Shown piece after piece: positions 43,601-54,834 of a stretch of DNA of 64,000 nucleotides. Position numbers and translations under genes: made by a program. Each line of letters starts with the position of its first letter. The stretch's first letter is position 1. The DNA comes from Macrosoma leucophasiata (Eukaryota; Arthropoda; Insecta; Lepidoptera; Hedylidae), in the NCBI GenBank assembly GCA_036365455.1, contig JAWQUS010000023.1, positions 1,488,001-1,552,000 on the forward strand, given 5' to 3'. Below the pieces are notes generated by a model. That model was not told the origin of the DNA, did no database searches, and was given only the letters and a program-made list of their open reading frames with translations.

Positions 43601-46600
43601 AGCATTATTTGGGCACATTTTACACCCTCTCAGAATATCTAACACGCTCTTGACCCATGACATTGATACCGCGCCCTTTTCGAAAGCATTTGATTCTTTC
43701 AAAAATGAAGGTGAAAAATTACTCAAGAATATCAGATACTCAGAGAGGATGTAAAGTGAACCCAATTAAAGCTCCCGTCCAAAATTCTGACGATTTGGAT
43801 GCGAGGCAACCTCGTGGCGGTAGCCCTAAGGGTTTGACCGTTTATTTATTTGGTGCAGGTACTGAACAGGGTGCAAGGTATCTCCTATATCTTAATCTGC
43901 CGCGCTGGAGTAAATTAAAAAATCCCTTCTTGGGCTCTCCCTACTATAATAACGTTGTGTTCACCATGTTTTGATATTTTTTACAGAACATTAGTAATGT
44001 TATGTGTCATTTACACTCACGCGATTTTGCTGATTGCCACTGGATTTATTGCTGATCCACATACTTTTGAAAAGGTAATAAATAATAGGTTGGGGAAAAA
44101 GTCTTTTCGCATTATAGTATGTATGAACTTGTAATATAATCTCTTTGGCTGTAGTATTTGTATCTGGCTGGTTTTGTTATCATTGAAAGTTAAAATTTTA
44201 AAGAACATCATTCCAAATTCAAATTAGGCAAATCTGTGATTTTCATTTGTTTTTCGTATTGTCAAAATGAGTGAATCTAATGAAGAAATTCGATTCATTT
44301 TAAAATTTTACTACAAAAAATGTAAAAATGCAACGCAAGCAGCGAAAAAAATTTGCGATGTTTATGGACCTAGTGCAGTGTCTGTGAGAGTAGCACAAAT
44401 ATGGTTTAAGCGTTTTCAATCCGAAAATTTTGATGTCAAAGATGCACCTCGCTCTGGTCGCGATAAAATGGATGCCATTTTTGAAAAAGTGGAGCAAGAT
44501 CGAGATATCAGTAGTTACGACGTAGCTGAAGAACTGAGAATTGATCACAAAACAGTTTTGGCGCATTTGAAAAAAGCTGGGTACAAAAAAAAGCTCGATA
44601 TTTGGGTACCTCACGAGCTCACTGAAAGAAACCTAATGAACCGTGTACTCATTTGTGATTCTTTATTACGACGTAATGAAACCGAATCATTTTTGAAGAA
44701 GCTGATAACTGGTGATGAAAAGTGAATCACGTACGACAAGAACGTGCGAAAAAGGTCGTGGTCAAAAGCCGGTCAGGCTTCACAGACTGTGGCGAAACCC
44801 GGGTTAACTCGCAATAAGGTGGTGTGTTGTGTGTGTGGTGGGATTGGAAGGGCATTATTCATTATGAGCTATTACCACCAGGCAGGACTATCGATTCTGA
44901 ACTCTACTGCGAACAACTGATGCGATTAAAGCAAGAAGTTGAGAGAAAGCGGCCGGAATTGATCAATAGAAGGGGTGTGGTGTTTCATCATGAAAACGCT
45001 AGACCTCGCACATCTATAGCCACTCAGCAAAAATTAAGAGAGTTTGGCTGGGAGGTGTTAATGCATCCGCCGTATAGTCCTGACCTTGCACCTTCAGATT
45101 TCCACCTGTTTCGGTCTCTTCAGAATTCTTTATGCAATGTTAGGTTAACATCACGAGAGGACTGCCAAATCCACTTGTCGTGGTATTTTGATGAGAAGTC
45201 CCAAATTTTTTATAGCAATGGGATCATGTCCCTACCTACAGGATGGCAAAAGGTTATCGAACAAAATGGTACATACATACTTTAGTTAAATTTAAAAAAA
45301 CTTTATTAAAAAATTATTGAATTATCTTAAAAAATGCGAAGAAACTTTTTCCCCAACCAATAAATAAGTAAAAGTTAAGTTATAAATATAGGCGACTTAC
45401 AGTGATTTTTTCACGAGCTCACACTGGTTCTGATTGTTATTGAACCAAATCGAACCTGCGACCTCAGAATAACCGGTCCAACCGCTTCCTTACCTTACCT
45501 CCAACCGAAGTTCTTAAACTAAGCGTTGAAATCTTTTTTTTTTCTTTCTGATTTCAACCAAATAGGTTGAAATCAGAAAGAAAAAAAAAGGGTCGGTGAT
45601 TCCTGCCTGAAGTTAATTTTTTTTTCCATTTTTTCCTTAATTTCTAAAATTCACTCGCATATTCTATAGCGAAAATAAAAATATATTAGTGTTGCTGAAC
45701 TAGTTCTGCAACGTGTAGATAATTATTCGTCATTATAAGCTAAAAAGGTGTGTGTTTTCATTCATTATTTTATATTTTGACTCTGTGCCAGAAATCATCC
45801 GTACGCACATACCTGTTATGTAACATTTACAAATAATGCTCAAACTCCGTCTTTGTGTTCGAATATACAATTCAAAAGTAGACACCGAGAATCAGAATCA
45901 GAATCAGAAACTCATTTATTCATTTAGGGTGACAGGGACCTCTTATGACACGTCAAAAACAAACAAACTTGTTCAGTGTCTATTTAATTTATTATGTGTT
46001 TTTGATTATTATTAGTGGTTATTCACTCTAGGTTAGTTTAAAAAAAAATGACGATGTAAAAGTGCTCTCCAGGAGCCTAATTATATGAAATAAATGAATA
46101 AACTGATACAAACAGCCGGTTCCGTTTTTAAATTGATTTGAGACATTGTTCACGTCAGCTGTCATGTTAGTATGGGTCTATGGGAAATTGTAGTTGATTG
46201 GATGCAAGAAACTGGAAACATGCTACCAAGGAGAATATCCAGTCTAGTACTTTAGTAGGTACATATAGATCAATGAATATAACTCTTATTACCTTTGACT
46301 ATTATAATAAAAAATAAATTATACATCGTTGAGCTTGGTGAATGCAGATACCTATAAATGCCGGATACACAAATAATATATATAATGATTAATTAGCCAG
46401 AGCGGCACAAATAAAAGAAATAAGAATAGAAGCGACAATTATCATTATTAATTTGATGTTCCATCCACTCGAGTGGTTAAGCCTTCAGAAGGCATATTAT
46501 GTATCTCGGTTGACCTCGATGATTGATCCTCGCAATATAGCGTACTTATAGCGTTTAGGAATTTTAAATTATAGATTTAAAAATATAATATTTTAATTTA

Positions 46601-49600
46601 ATTGTGACATCAAATAATTAACGAAATAAATAAAAACAATAGGCGGGTCCACACAGAGCGAGCAGCCTCGCGCGGCAAATGCCTCGTTCAACTAGCGTAT
46701 TATATCAAAAGTTTAACATGCATTACGGGTTGAAGTCTGTTTTGTGTTATCCCACACTGAAACTCCACCACTAGTAAAACATGACGATCTTAGGCTGTTA
46801 ACACGTAAAATAGTCAGCCGTAAACCGACTTTACATACGACCAATTTTTATATAATTTTAGACATACGAACACCCCTTCCATCGGATGTATTTTGCCGGC
46901 ATGGTGCTGATACAATTATTCTTCGTGGTATCCGGATTCCTCATGACATATCTTTTGCAAATACGGTCTGAGGAGTACAACATCTCATGGAGTTTAGTGC
47001 CGAAGATCATATTCTTTAGATGGTTGAGGTATTATGTACTTTTTTATGTAATGAAGTGGCAAACAAGCATGCAGTTTACGTTGATGGTAAATACTACTCT
47101 AGCCTATAAACGTATACGTAAGACTGGAGATTTCAATGTAGATGCGTTGCCACTCTTGCCACACTTGACCCTCCTGAGGTCTAAGGTATTATGCCTCAGC
47201 GTTGAAAATCACAGGGCCACACATTACCACCTGACCGGAACACTTCCTTTTAGCGGCAAGTATAGATATAATCTGGACAAAAGTGCGGTTTTCACGTTCG
47301 TTCCTGCCCAGAACGTGTAAATTGTGGAACGAGCTTCCCTCTGAGGAATTCCCTAGGTGCTACAATATGGGTTCTTCAAAAATGGCGTCAAAAGAGTCCT
47401 TTCAGGGCTGGTAGCGCGTTGGCAACTCCCCTGGTGTTGCCAGGGAAGTTGCCAACGCACAAATAATCATAGGCGACGGTGACCACTTTCTATCAAATGG
47501 CCCGTTTGCTTGTCTGTCAACCTTCAGACATAAAAAAACGTAATACGGTGGTGCCTACTCTACCACCAGTTGAAACCTCGTGGTCCCATGCAGACGAATC
47601 TGACCGGTACCACAGAAGCTCAGGAGCAACCGAAACGTCGAAATGATTCTGAAAATAATTTTAGATTAATATACGCGAGATAAATCCCTAAAATTAGTTT
47701 TATTTCAACGAGTTTATAGGTGCCTATTTGTTATTTTTAGAGTTTTCTAACCTTGCATATTTTAGATTAACAACAACGTGTGCTTTATTGGTGGGATTCC
47801 TGGCAACATGGATGCGCCATCTCGGTTCTGGTCCGTTGTGGCATAGAAATGTGGTGAATGCGCCCGTGGCTGACTGCAGGCAATATTGGTGGAGTCACCT
47901 TGTCTTTATCAACAATTATATACCAAACAACAAGTTCTGCGCGTATCCAACTTGGTAAGTGAAAACGTTGGTCTGGGTTTAAGGTAGCGTGCAAATATTA
48001 CGTAACACAATTTGGGAGGAAGGGGTGGTCTTGTTAAACGTTACGATGCGTTACATGGGAAAGGGTTCGAACAATGTTTTTTTATGTAATGGAAGTGGCA
48101 AACAAGCATGCAGTTCTCATTGATGTTAAATGATGACTGCAGCCTATAGACACCCACACAAAGACCAAGGTCAATGTGCAGATGCGTTACCACTCCTGAG
48201 GTCTAAGGTGTTATGCCTGTGCCGGAAGATACACGGCCGCGCATGTGTTACGTGACATTGTTTAAAAAAAAATAGTAGGGAATCAAAAACTTTTATAGGT
48301 AACTGGGGAGGTTGGTTTTGCCCGCGACTTCGTCCGCGTGCACTTTTAATCATTACAAATTGTAACCTATATATTATTCCAATATATAACCTATATTACA
48401 GTAAGGTTTCATTAAAAACGTCCAGTAGCTTTTTCGTGAAAGAATAACAAACATCAATACTCACAAACTTTCATGTATGCTTGAATGCACGCATTTACCT
48501 CTACCTAACTCTTTCGGTGATTACATGCAGAAATTGAAAGAATTTAATGATTTTTTGGTTAAAAACATTGCAATGCAATCAAGCATGAACGTGTTAAAAA
48601 TATATAAATAAATTGATTTTAAACATGAAAGCCTCTTTTAGGTGATTAATTTAATTGGAAACTTTAACACTTATCTTCTATTAACTTCGCAATATAATAA
48701 TAATTTCAACAAAGAACGTTTTTTTTTCTTTTACAGGCACGTGGCATCCGACATGCAGCTGTTCATCCTTGGTTTGATCGCCTACTTTGCAACCAGAAAC
48801 GGAGGTAGGAAGCTGGTCTTCGGTCTTCTTATCCTACTGGGTATGCTCTTCCCCGCACTGCATGTATGGTTTGAAGATATGGATGGAATAACTTTAATGA
48901 AACCTGAGTAAGTTCATTTCTTTATTAAATTAAGTCGAGTATAATTACTGCATATAAAATTACATGCTTCTTATTACTAAGTCGTTATTTCTCCTCAGTA
49001 CTGTGTCCAATTTGAACACCGAACCTTTTTTATGCTTGCGCGGGGATATGGCGCCAACACGTTGAAGCCCTTTTGAAAATTTTGATCTACTTTGTAATGG
49101 GTTGCATTAAGCGGCATCTCTTCTCTGACTGCATCACTAGTAACTATAGACACACACAGGCTCCGCAGTACATAGTCCCATGTAGGACTATTGTAATGAG
49201 AATTGACTTGCCAACTTTGGGCTATGTGATCTGGGGTGACTAGCTGGCTGGGCCTATGAAGTGAGATCCAACACCTGTCCATATTCAACTTCTCACGTTA
49301 TTGAATCCTACGTTAGGTAGGGCCTTACTTATACCTTATACCAACAGTTGTTGCTGATGTGTTTCAGATTCTACCGAACTCTCGAAGACGATACCTTCCG
49401 CTACGTACGTTGCCGAGGCCACAACCACATCGTTGGCTTCGCCATCGGCATGAGCACTGCCATCGTCGCTTACAACTTGCAGAAGAAACAAATTGACTTT
49501 TCTAACAATAAGGTAATACACCAGCAACAAGTGTTTAAAGACTATTTCCTTCTCAAGAAATCTACTCGTATATACCCACAGAGTGTAAGGGTGGTTTTCC

Positions 49601-52600
49601 CTTATTTATTGTTTATGTAAAAAAAATATATATAAGGTACAATCGCCAAATTTCGTCCCCGAACCGAATTCCGTCCTCTGTTATATCTTTATTCCCAATC
49701 AACGTTATCTCGTTTTGATGTTCCGAATGTAATGTTAGTTACGTCAGTCGGCCATTACAAAGAATAGGCGGTAAGACGTCGCTCCTACATAAAAATATTT
49801 AAAAAAAGCAAAAAAATGTCCAAGGTGACTTTTTATTTGAAATATTTTTGGATTTTATTAAATATGGATATTATTGTCTTATTGTATAGAAAGTTTCGCT
49901 GAAATGTACGACATTAAATGTAATTTAAACAGATAGGAAACATTTTAGGTTATGACATGTTGGTTTTGGTGAACGTATTTTTATTTAGATAAACCGAATT
50001 TTCTTAATACCATCCCCCTACGTGGACCTAATATCGTCCCCGGGGCGATATTTAGGTAACTTTTTATATGTAATGAAAGTGGCAAACAAGCATGCAGTTC
50101 ACATTGATGTTAAGTGATGACTGCAGCTTATAAACACCCACTCAAATATCAAGGTCGAAATCCAGATGCGTTACCACTCCTGAGAGGCCTAAGGCGTATG
50201 ATTCTGTGCCGTACATTACCACCTGACCGGAACACGATAGTGCTAAATACCACCATTAAGCGGAAAGTATATTACGTAATGCGGTGGTGCCTACGCCCGC
50301 GAGCTCCGTCACTGGAGGTCTACCACCAGTAAAACAGTTTTCTGATGAGGAAACATTTGGATATGATCCAATTTTGGTCTCTACTGACGACGAAGACAGC
50401 GATGATGATGCTGAATGCAGAGTTTGTCAACATAGCTTTTCCCAACACAAAAGGGGGGAGAAATGGATAAGATGCATAAAATATTTCCAGTGCATGAGCA
50501 TTGCGTTGATAATCCTGCCACTAAATTTATTTGTACAACTTTTTTGGAAAATGAAAATTACTCACTTAAACGATACTAATTATTGCACAAATACTGATTA
50601 GATATTAAAATATGATTAAGAAATACTTTATATAAAACATATCGTATCTATATAAAACATTCTTAAGAGCACAATTGAACTTATGTTCATGTACTCGTTT
50701 TATTAATTTTTTTACCTGTAATATTTTATTTTTGACATTTTTTTTACAAAAAGGGGACGATATTTGGCGACTGTACCTTATATACCGGCCGAATTGAGAT
50801 CCTTCTCGTTTTTTAAACTCGGTTAAAAAGGTGGTAAAGCGGCTGGATTGGTTATCCTAAAGTCGCAGGTTTAATTTCTGCCCGAAGACAAGTTTTTCTT
50901 TATTTTTTCTTTAATTAAAGTAATCACCAATCACATGACAAAAGTTTGGAGTGAGGTACTTGGCTTTAAGATACACTAATGTTCTATGATTATGCCGATC
51001 AGATATTTTACAGATAATCATCTGATTTCTTACCCACAATTCACAGATCCTGAAGATTCTCTCCTGGTGCTGCATACCAGCTATAATTGGCGTGCTTGCC
51101 TCGGGGACAATTTTCTTAGAAGACGACGACCGGGCATCTGTAGCTACGAGAATGCTGTACGCTCTCACGCAGAGAGCGTCGGTCGGCATCATCGCTGCTT
51201 TTGGAATACTCACCATGATCTGCAAGTGTAACCGTAAGGGCATTTCCTATATAATAATGGCAACCCTTCAAGCGTCCCACTGCTGGGCACGAATCCATCC
51301 CCTTTTGGGGGGAGGCCTGGAGCTTACTCCACCACGCTGCTCCAATGCGGGTTGGTAGAGGATTTCGTGTATATTTCAACTAAACTATATGAACAACATA
51401 AAAAAGCCCAGTTAAATTAGTAAAAAAAAAATAGGTCGCGCCACGTAAAAAGAACGCTGGAAGAAAGTAGAATGAATGTGTTCGCGCATCGGTACACTCG
51501 CGCACGAAAGTACTAGCCCTATTGGTTTATTTTTGATCTAGCTTTCGCTTGCGGTTTCGTGTATTGGTATATTACATACTATATTACATAGAATAACATA
51601 AAATGAAATAAAAACACATGACGCGCAGCTTGACCGCCAGCGTTCTTTTTACGTGGCGCGACCTATACCCGTGTATTAATTTACAACTACCTGAAAATTT
51701 ACAGGCTCGTAAATAACCTTTAGGATAGTGAAATCGTTAAAGTCCCCACTGAGCCCGTGTGTGCAAAAAAATATTTGTGGCCGTAGGTCGTAGATTTATT
51801 TGTATTTTTTGGCCAAACAGTTTTTACGTTTAAAATCGTGCAGACTATAATTGTAGATCAGGTCTACAATAATTGTCTATCCTTTTTCTTCATGACTTAC
51901 CATTGCTGAGAAGAAGCCATTCGAAAGTTAGCTGGAGCTGTAACTGTTCTGTCTCTAAACATTAAATATCAATAATAAGTCTCGGCTCATTTTAATGTAA
52001 AAATAACGTAAATGTTTACTGTTGAAACTGCCATCAAACTCAATCTCAAAACTCAAAAAATTATTTCATTACTTGGAAATAATATAATTCGCTTGTGATA
52101 GGTCAAATTACAAAATTAAAGCGAATAACAACTGATACGTTGATTAATATGTCAAAGTAAACAAAAATAAAATAAACAATGGTCCAAAAATACTTAATAA
52201 TAAAAACAGGTTTCAACAGAATGTTCCATACTCTCTTTTACAAACGGTATAATTCAATTTTCTGGAACCTGTCACTTGTCACTTGTCATAGTGACAGATG
52301 ACAGCATGTTTTGTTTTTATTGTATCATCTAACATGTTTGATACCACGCCACCAAATATTTTGGATTAATTATTGTATGTATATATGTATCTTCGCGCCA
52401 GGTCCCTAACGGGGTAGGCAGAGAGTGTGTAATTTTATCATGTATTTAATTTATTTGTTCTAATAATTTATTTATTTATCTATATTTATGTAATATTACG
52501 TAACTTTGTATATAAATATAACATCAGTATGCATGGAAGTTTTATGTAGTTGGGCGGCTTGTAGTTCGCAAAGCCACTTACGGTGGTCCTATCAGAACAC

Positions 52601-54079
52601 CAGCGCTGTAGTGCCAACTACAGCAATCAGCTGAGATGGGTACCATTTTTTTTTGGTCTCACACATACATCATGCCGGTAGTTGTGTTAAGTTGTTTCTG
52701 TTTTTATTATTGTTTTTTTTTTATTATTATTATCATTTGTTTATTTAGTGTGTGTGTGTGTGTCAAAAAATAAACTATTTCTATTTCTATTTATTTTCTA
52801 TTTCAATTTAATCCAGCAAACATAAATGCTGTTGTTGGTGAAGACATTGATCCTTGATATTAATTACTGCTCGATCTTCAAGTGACATAATTATTTATTT
52901 GTCGTCACGTCGCGACGCCCCATGTAAGGGGACGTGACGACCCCATCGCGCTCTAGTGAGGAGAATTCTTCCTCAAGAGCAGTCACAGTTCACTCAACAA
53001 TGGCGGTCAAACCTTGCCAATAGGGCGGTAGTAAAAATACCAAAACGGAATGAGCAGCGTCCTGCGATAAAACTACCGCCAGTGCCATCGCCAATCCGCC
53101 TGCCAAGCGTGGTGATTATTAATTTATAGGCGACTTATGATTAATTTATATTTCACTTTTTTTCGCAGATATGGCCCAAACACTATTTTCTTGGAATGGT
53201 TGGGTGGTAGCGAGCCGTCTGACGTACATCGTCAATTTGATACATCCTGTGTTCCTGCACTGGCTTATGGGAGTTAGAACCGATAGACACCGATAGAACC
53301 TCAATATGTTTCCTTCATATATGTGGTGAGTAACAACCAGTATCGACCGATATATATTCCATGTATGTTATCCCAGACTATGATCCTCTGTTCCAAATTT
53401 TATTTATATCGCTAGCAAGCCCCAACGCCCTGAACTCGTTTAGGCGTGAAAGAATCACAAACATCCGCCCTTTAACACAACTATCACACCTCGCCAATCT
53501 GTTTGAGCGTCTCCTGCTAGACCTACTGCTGAGGCTGAAACCACATCTCCCGTACAGGAAGGAGCTATTCGGCTTCCGCGCGGAGCATTCGACCTCGCTC
53601 AGGCTGGCGAGGGTGCTCCACTATATCGCCGAAGATTACAACAGGGGCCGGTATTCGATCGGAGTCCTTCTCGATATAGAGGCCTTCGATTGGGTTGGGC
53701 ATGTTGGACTGTTGGCTAGCTTCCTCGCGGAACGTCAACAAATAATAGGAAATACACGGTTTTACCGATTTGACTAAACACCCGATCCGTGTAGGAGTAC
53801 CACAGGGCAGCTGTCTGTCGCCGTCGCTGTATGCGAGGTACACAGACGACATCCCGAGCACATCGAATGTCATACTGGCCCTGTTTGCCGACGATAGAGC
53901 ATTCTTAGCGTCGTCGCGTCTTAGCGTCATTATATTTTTCATTCTTTCAGGTGAAGGTTCTAGTGGGAGTGGCAATAGCATCATACACGTTGGCTATACC
54001 AGTGTACATCATGGTGGAGGCGCCTACGTACAAACTGATACATATGGGTACGCGTGAGCAGCTTAAGAAGACTGAATGA
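40638..54079 (+). CDS. NRF-domain acyltransferase-3 membrane protein, gene 3 (premature stop in exon 11)
   Basis: Exons: 40638-40707, 41160-41296, 41596-41944, 42391-42496, 43987-44074, 46862-47028, 47766-47954, 48737-48907, 49368-49512, 51047-51233, 53169-53325 and 53951-54079. Exons 1-10 are intact with canonical splice sites and lengths identical to gene 2. Exon 11 is 157 bp instead of 143 because one G is replaced by 15 bp (two imperfect copies of ACCGATAGA). This gives an in-frame TAG at 53294-53296 after 578 residues. The last 48 residues of the family pattern, including the final helix and VEAP motif, would be lost, although exon 12 itself is undamaged. The acyltransferase motif is Arg-x10-His here; the other three copies have Lys. 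The 5' half resembles gene 4 and the 3' half gene 2. It may be a recent pseudogene, a truncated isoform or an assembly error. Confidence 0.85.
43270..43545 (-). repeat. Poly(A)-tailed repeat, rearranged copy
   Basis: The tail-side part (43280-43470), with a short duplication before it (GGCAAACAAGC twice), joins a diverged piece up to 43545. In gene 3 intron 5. Confidence 0.6.
43550..43945. mobile_element. Foldback element in gene 3 intron 5 (left end missing)
   Basis: It aligns with 31880-32275 of gene 2, including the 66-codon minus-strand frame that is just the palindrome arm. The left terminal arm has been replaced by a poly(A)-type repeat. It is shared with gene 2, so it predates the duplication. 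Confidence 0.55.
44088..45358 (+). mobile_element. Mariner transposon B (DD34D), inactive, in gene 3 intron 5
   Basis: Same family and ends as copy A. The N-terminal helix-turn-helix region is present (ATG at 44267) but the frame is broken. There is a 9-bp loss after SGR, TGG to TGA at 44723-44725 (GDEK then stop) and a 2-bp gain near 44822. The second catalytic Asp has become Glu (HHEN, 44992-44994). Gene 2 intron 5 (near 32398) has an AATA-repeat empty site, so the insertion came after the gene 2/3 duplication. Confidence 0.92.
45890..46850. other. Gene 3 intron 5, right part
   Basis: 45890-45975 (GAATCAGAATCAGAAACTCA...GACACGTCAAAAACAAAC) is the complement of 40835-40900, a dispersed repeat end. 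The rest has no recognised content. Confidence 0.45.
47036..47265 (-). repeat. Poly(A)-tailed repeat right after the exon 6 donor of gene 3
   Basis: TTTTTTATGTAATGAAGTGG begins 12 bp after the GT. A CCACTC stretch is duplicated near 47150. It is homologous to the older copy in gene 2. Confidence 0.65.
47225..47545 (+). mobile_element. Same non-LTR insertion in gene 3 intron 6, internally deleted
   Basis: It shares the left junction (GCGGCAAGTATAGATATAAT) and the 3' part (CAGAACGTGTAAATTGTGGA) with gene 2 but lacks about 290 bp between them. A small inverted duplication (TTGCCAGGGAAGTTGCCAAC) is present near 47440. A shared insertion means common ancestry of these introns. Confidence 0.75.
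48075..48245 (-). repeat. Poly(A)-tailed repeat, partial copy
   Basis: TTTTTTTATGTAATGGAAGT to CCGGAAGATACACGGCCG, head missing. In gene 3 intron 7. Confidence 0.65.
49635..50778 (+). mobile_element. Pogo/Tigger-like DNA transposon remnant, gene 3 intron 9
   Basis: The 26-bp inverted ends (49635-49660 and 50753-50778, two mismatches, starting AGGTACARTCGCC) are flanked by TA. The interior keeps only the end of a transposase: an acidic stretch (STDDEDSDDD), then a Cys/His finger with CRVCQHSF, GEKWIRC and, after a 1-nt frameshift, HEHC and FIC, stopping near 50575. Such PHD-like C-termini occur in pogo-type transposases. A poly(A)-tailed repeat (50060-50332) has inserted inside. The aligned gene 2 intron lacks the element. 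Confidence 0.75.
50060..50332 (-). repeat. Poly(A)-tailed repeat nested in the pogo-like element
   Basis: TTTTTATATGTAATGAAAGT to CTACCACCAGTAAAA, nearly complete, in gene 3 intron 9. Confidence 0.75.
50829..50915 (+). repeat. SINE B remnant
   Basis: GGTGGTAAAGCGGCTGGATT...GCAGGTTTAATTTCTGCCCG. The B-box has decayed. Other decayed reverse copies lie at 6575-6665, 32495-32660 and 45435-45660. Confidence 0.6.
51255..51362 (-). repeat. SINE D fragment, gene 3 intron 10
   Basis: AATAATGGCAACCCTTCAAG to CCAATGCGGGTTGGTAGAGG. The same insertion as in gene 2. Confidence 0.6.
51434..51663. mobile_element. 230-bp MITE with 27-bp perfect TIRs and TA duplication, gene 3 intron 10
   Basis: The ends (GGTCGCGCCACGTAAAAAGA...) are exact reverse complements (51434-51460 and 51637-51663) and are flanked by TA. 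There is no coding capacity. It is absent from the aligned gene 2 intron, so it inserted after the duplication. The TA target suggests Tc1/mariner-type mobilisation. Confidence 0.85.
52900..53120 (+). repeat. Unclassified repeat, AGAATTCTTC family, copy 2
   Basis: GAGAATTCTTCCTCAAGAGC to CCAATCCGCCTGCCAAGCGT, ending about 48 bp before exon 11 of gene 3. The gene 2 counterpart is at 38222-38362. Confidence 0.55.
53400..53935 (+). mobile_element. Jockey-like RT fragment in gene 3 intron 11
   Basis: The frame 53430-53777 has LSHLANLFERLLLDLLLRLK, FGFRAEHSTS and GVLLDIEAFDWV (RT boxes 2-3). After a break it goes on with IRVGVPQGSCLSPSLYARYT and ALFADDRAF (RT boxes 4-5). It is shared with gene 2 intron 11, so it is older than the duplication. 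Confidence 0.8.
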
Positions 54080-54136
54080 TCGCAGTAATGTTAATCGTCA
54101 AAGAAAATGTTTATATTTCTATGAAAGGCTGTGTAG

Positions 54137-54142
54137 AATAAA
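54137..54142 (+). terminator. Possible poly(A) signal of gene 3
   Basis: AATAAA lies 58 bp after the annotated TGA in the 3' flank. The aligned place in gene 2 (about 39113) reads AATTAAC, so a canonical hexamer is not kept there. Confidence 0.35.
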
Positions 54143-54299
54143 CGATTAATAATGTTAACGAAACATTGATGGATTTTTCGAAATTCCTTTGAATGAATCG
54201 GAATATTTGAAAATGGGATGTTTTTTATTTGCCCTACCTTACAACCTAACCAGAGGAGAAAGCAACCGGTATATTTTCTTACTTTGCTAATAGACTTAC

Positions 54300-54424
54300 A
54301 CCCTCATTCATAAACGTATTTTAGCTAAAGTGTTGCTAATCTCTCCTTTGTCTTTTTTTAGCCTGACAAAGACAAAGCATTCTATAGCTAAAACGTATCT
54401 AATGTACGTTTATGAAATGGGGTT
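54300..54424. mobile_element. 148-bp palindromic MITE, copy 2
   Basis: The ends ACCCTCATTCATAAACGT and ACGTTTATGAAATGGGGTT match copy 1, with a shorter centre. It lies in the 3' flank of gene 3. Confidence 0.7.
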
Positions 54425-54534
54425 AATCTTTTTCTATTTCTTTGGTCTCAAAACTTATCGGCAGTAGCCTAAATAACTAAGATCATAGATGATTTTACGG
54501 GAATAAAAGCTGCCAAATAAGAGCCAAGAAGAAA

Positions 54535-54748
54535 AAACACATTGATATTAAGTGATGACTGCAGCCTATAGTATATACACAATGACTAAGGTCAAAATGC
54601 AGATCCGTTACCACTCCTGAGGTCTAAGGTATTAAGCCTCTGTGCCTGAAATTACAGAGCCGTACATTACCACCTGACCGGAACACGGTAGTGCTAAACA
54701 CTATCATGTAGCGGCAAGTGGAATAGTTTAGCTCTACCACCAGTAAAA
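54535..54748 (-). repeat. Poly(A)-tailed repeat, copy upstream of gene 4
   Basis: ACATTGATATTAAGTGATGA to CTACCACCAGTAAAA with an internal loss. It occupies the same place relative to gene 4 as 40220-40462 does to gene 3. Confidence 0.65.
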
Positions 54749-54834
54749 AGTAAGTTTCTTTTAGTTCAACTGTAAAGAATCCTTGACATTCAAACACTTT
54801 TTTAAGCTGAGCTATCTCAAGAATGTCATATATA

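Noticed and set aside
40638..54079. Reading gene 3 as two separate genes (5' half and 3' half)
   Set aside because: All twelve exons are in order with matching phases and no internal start or promoter. A mosaic single gene explains the pattern better.
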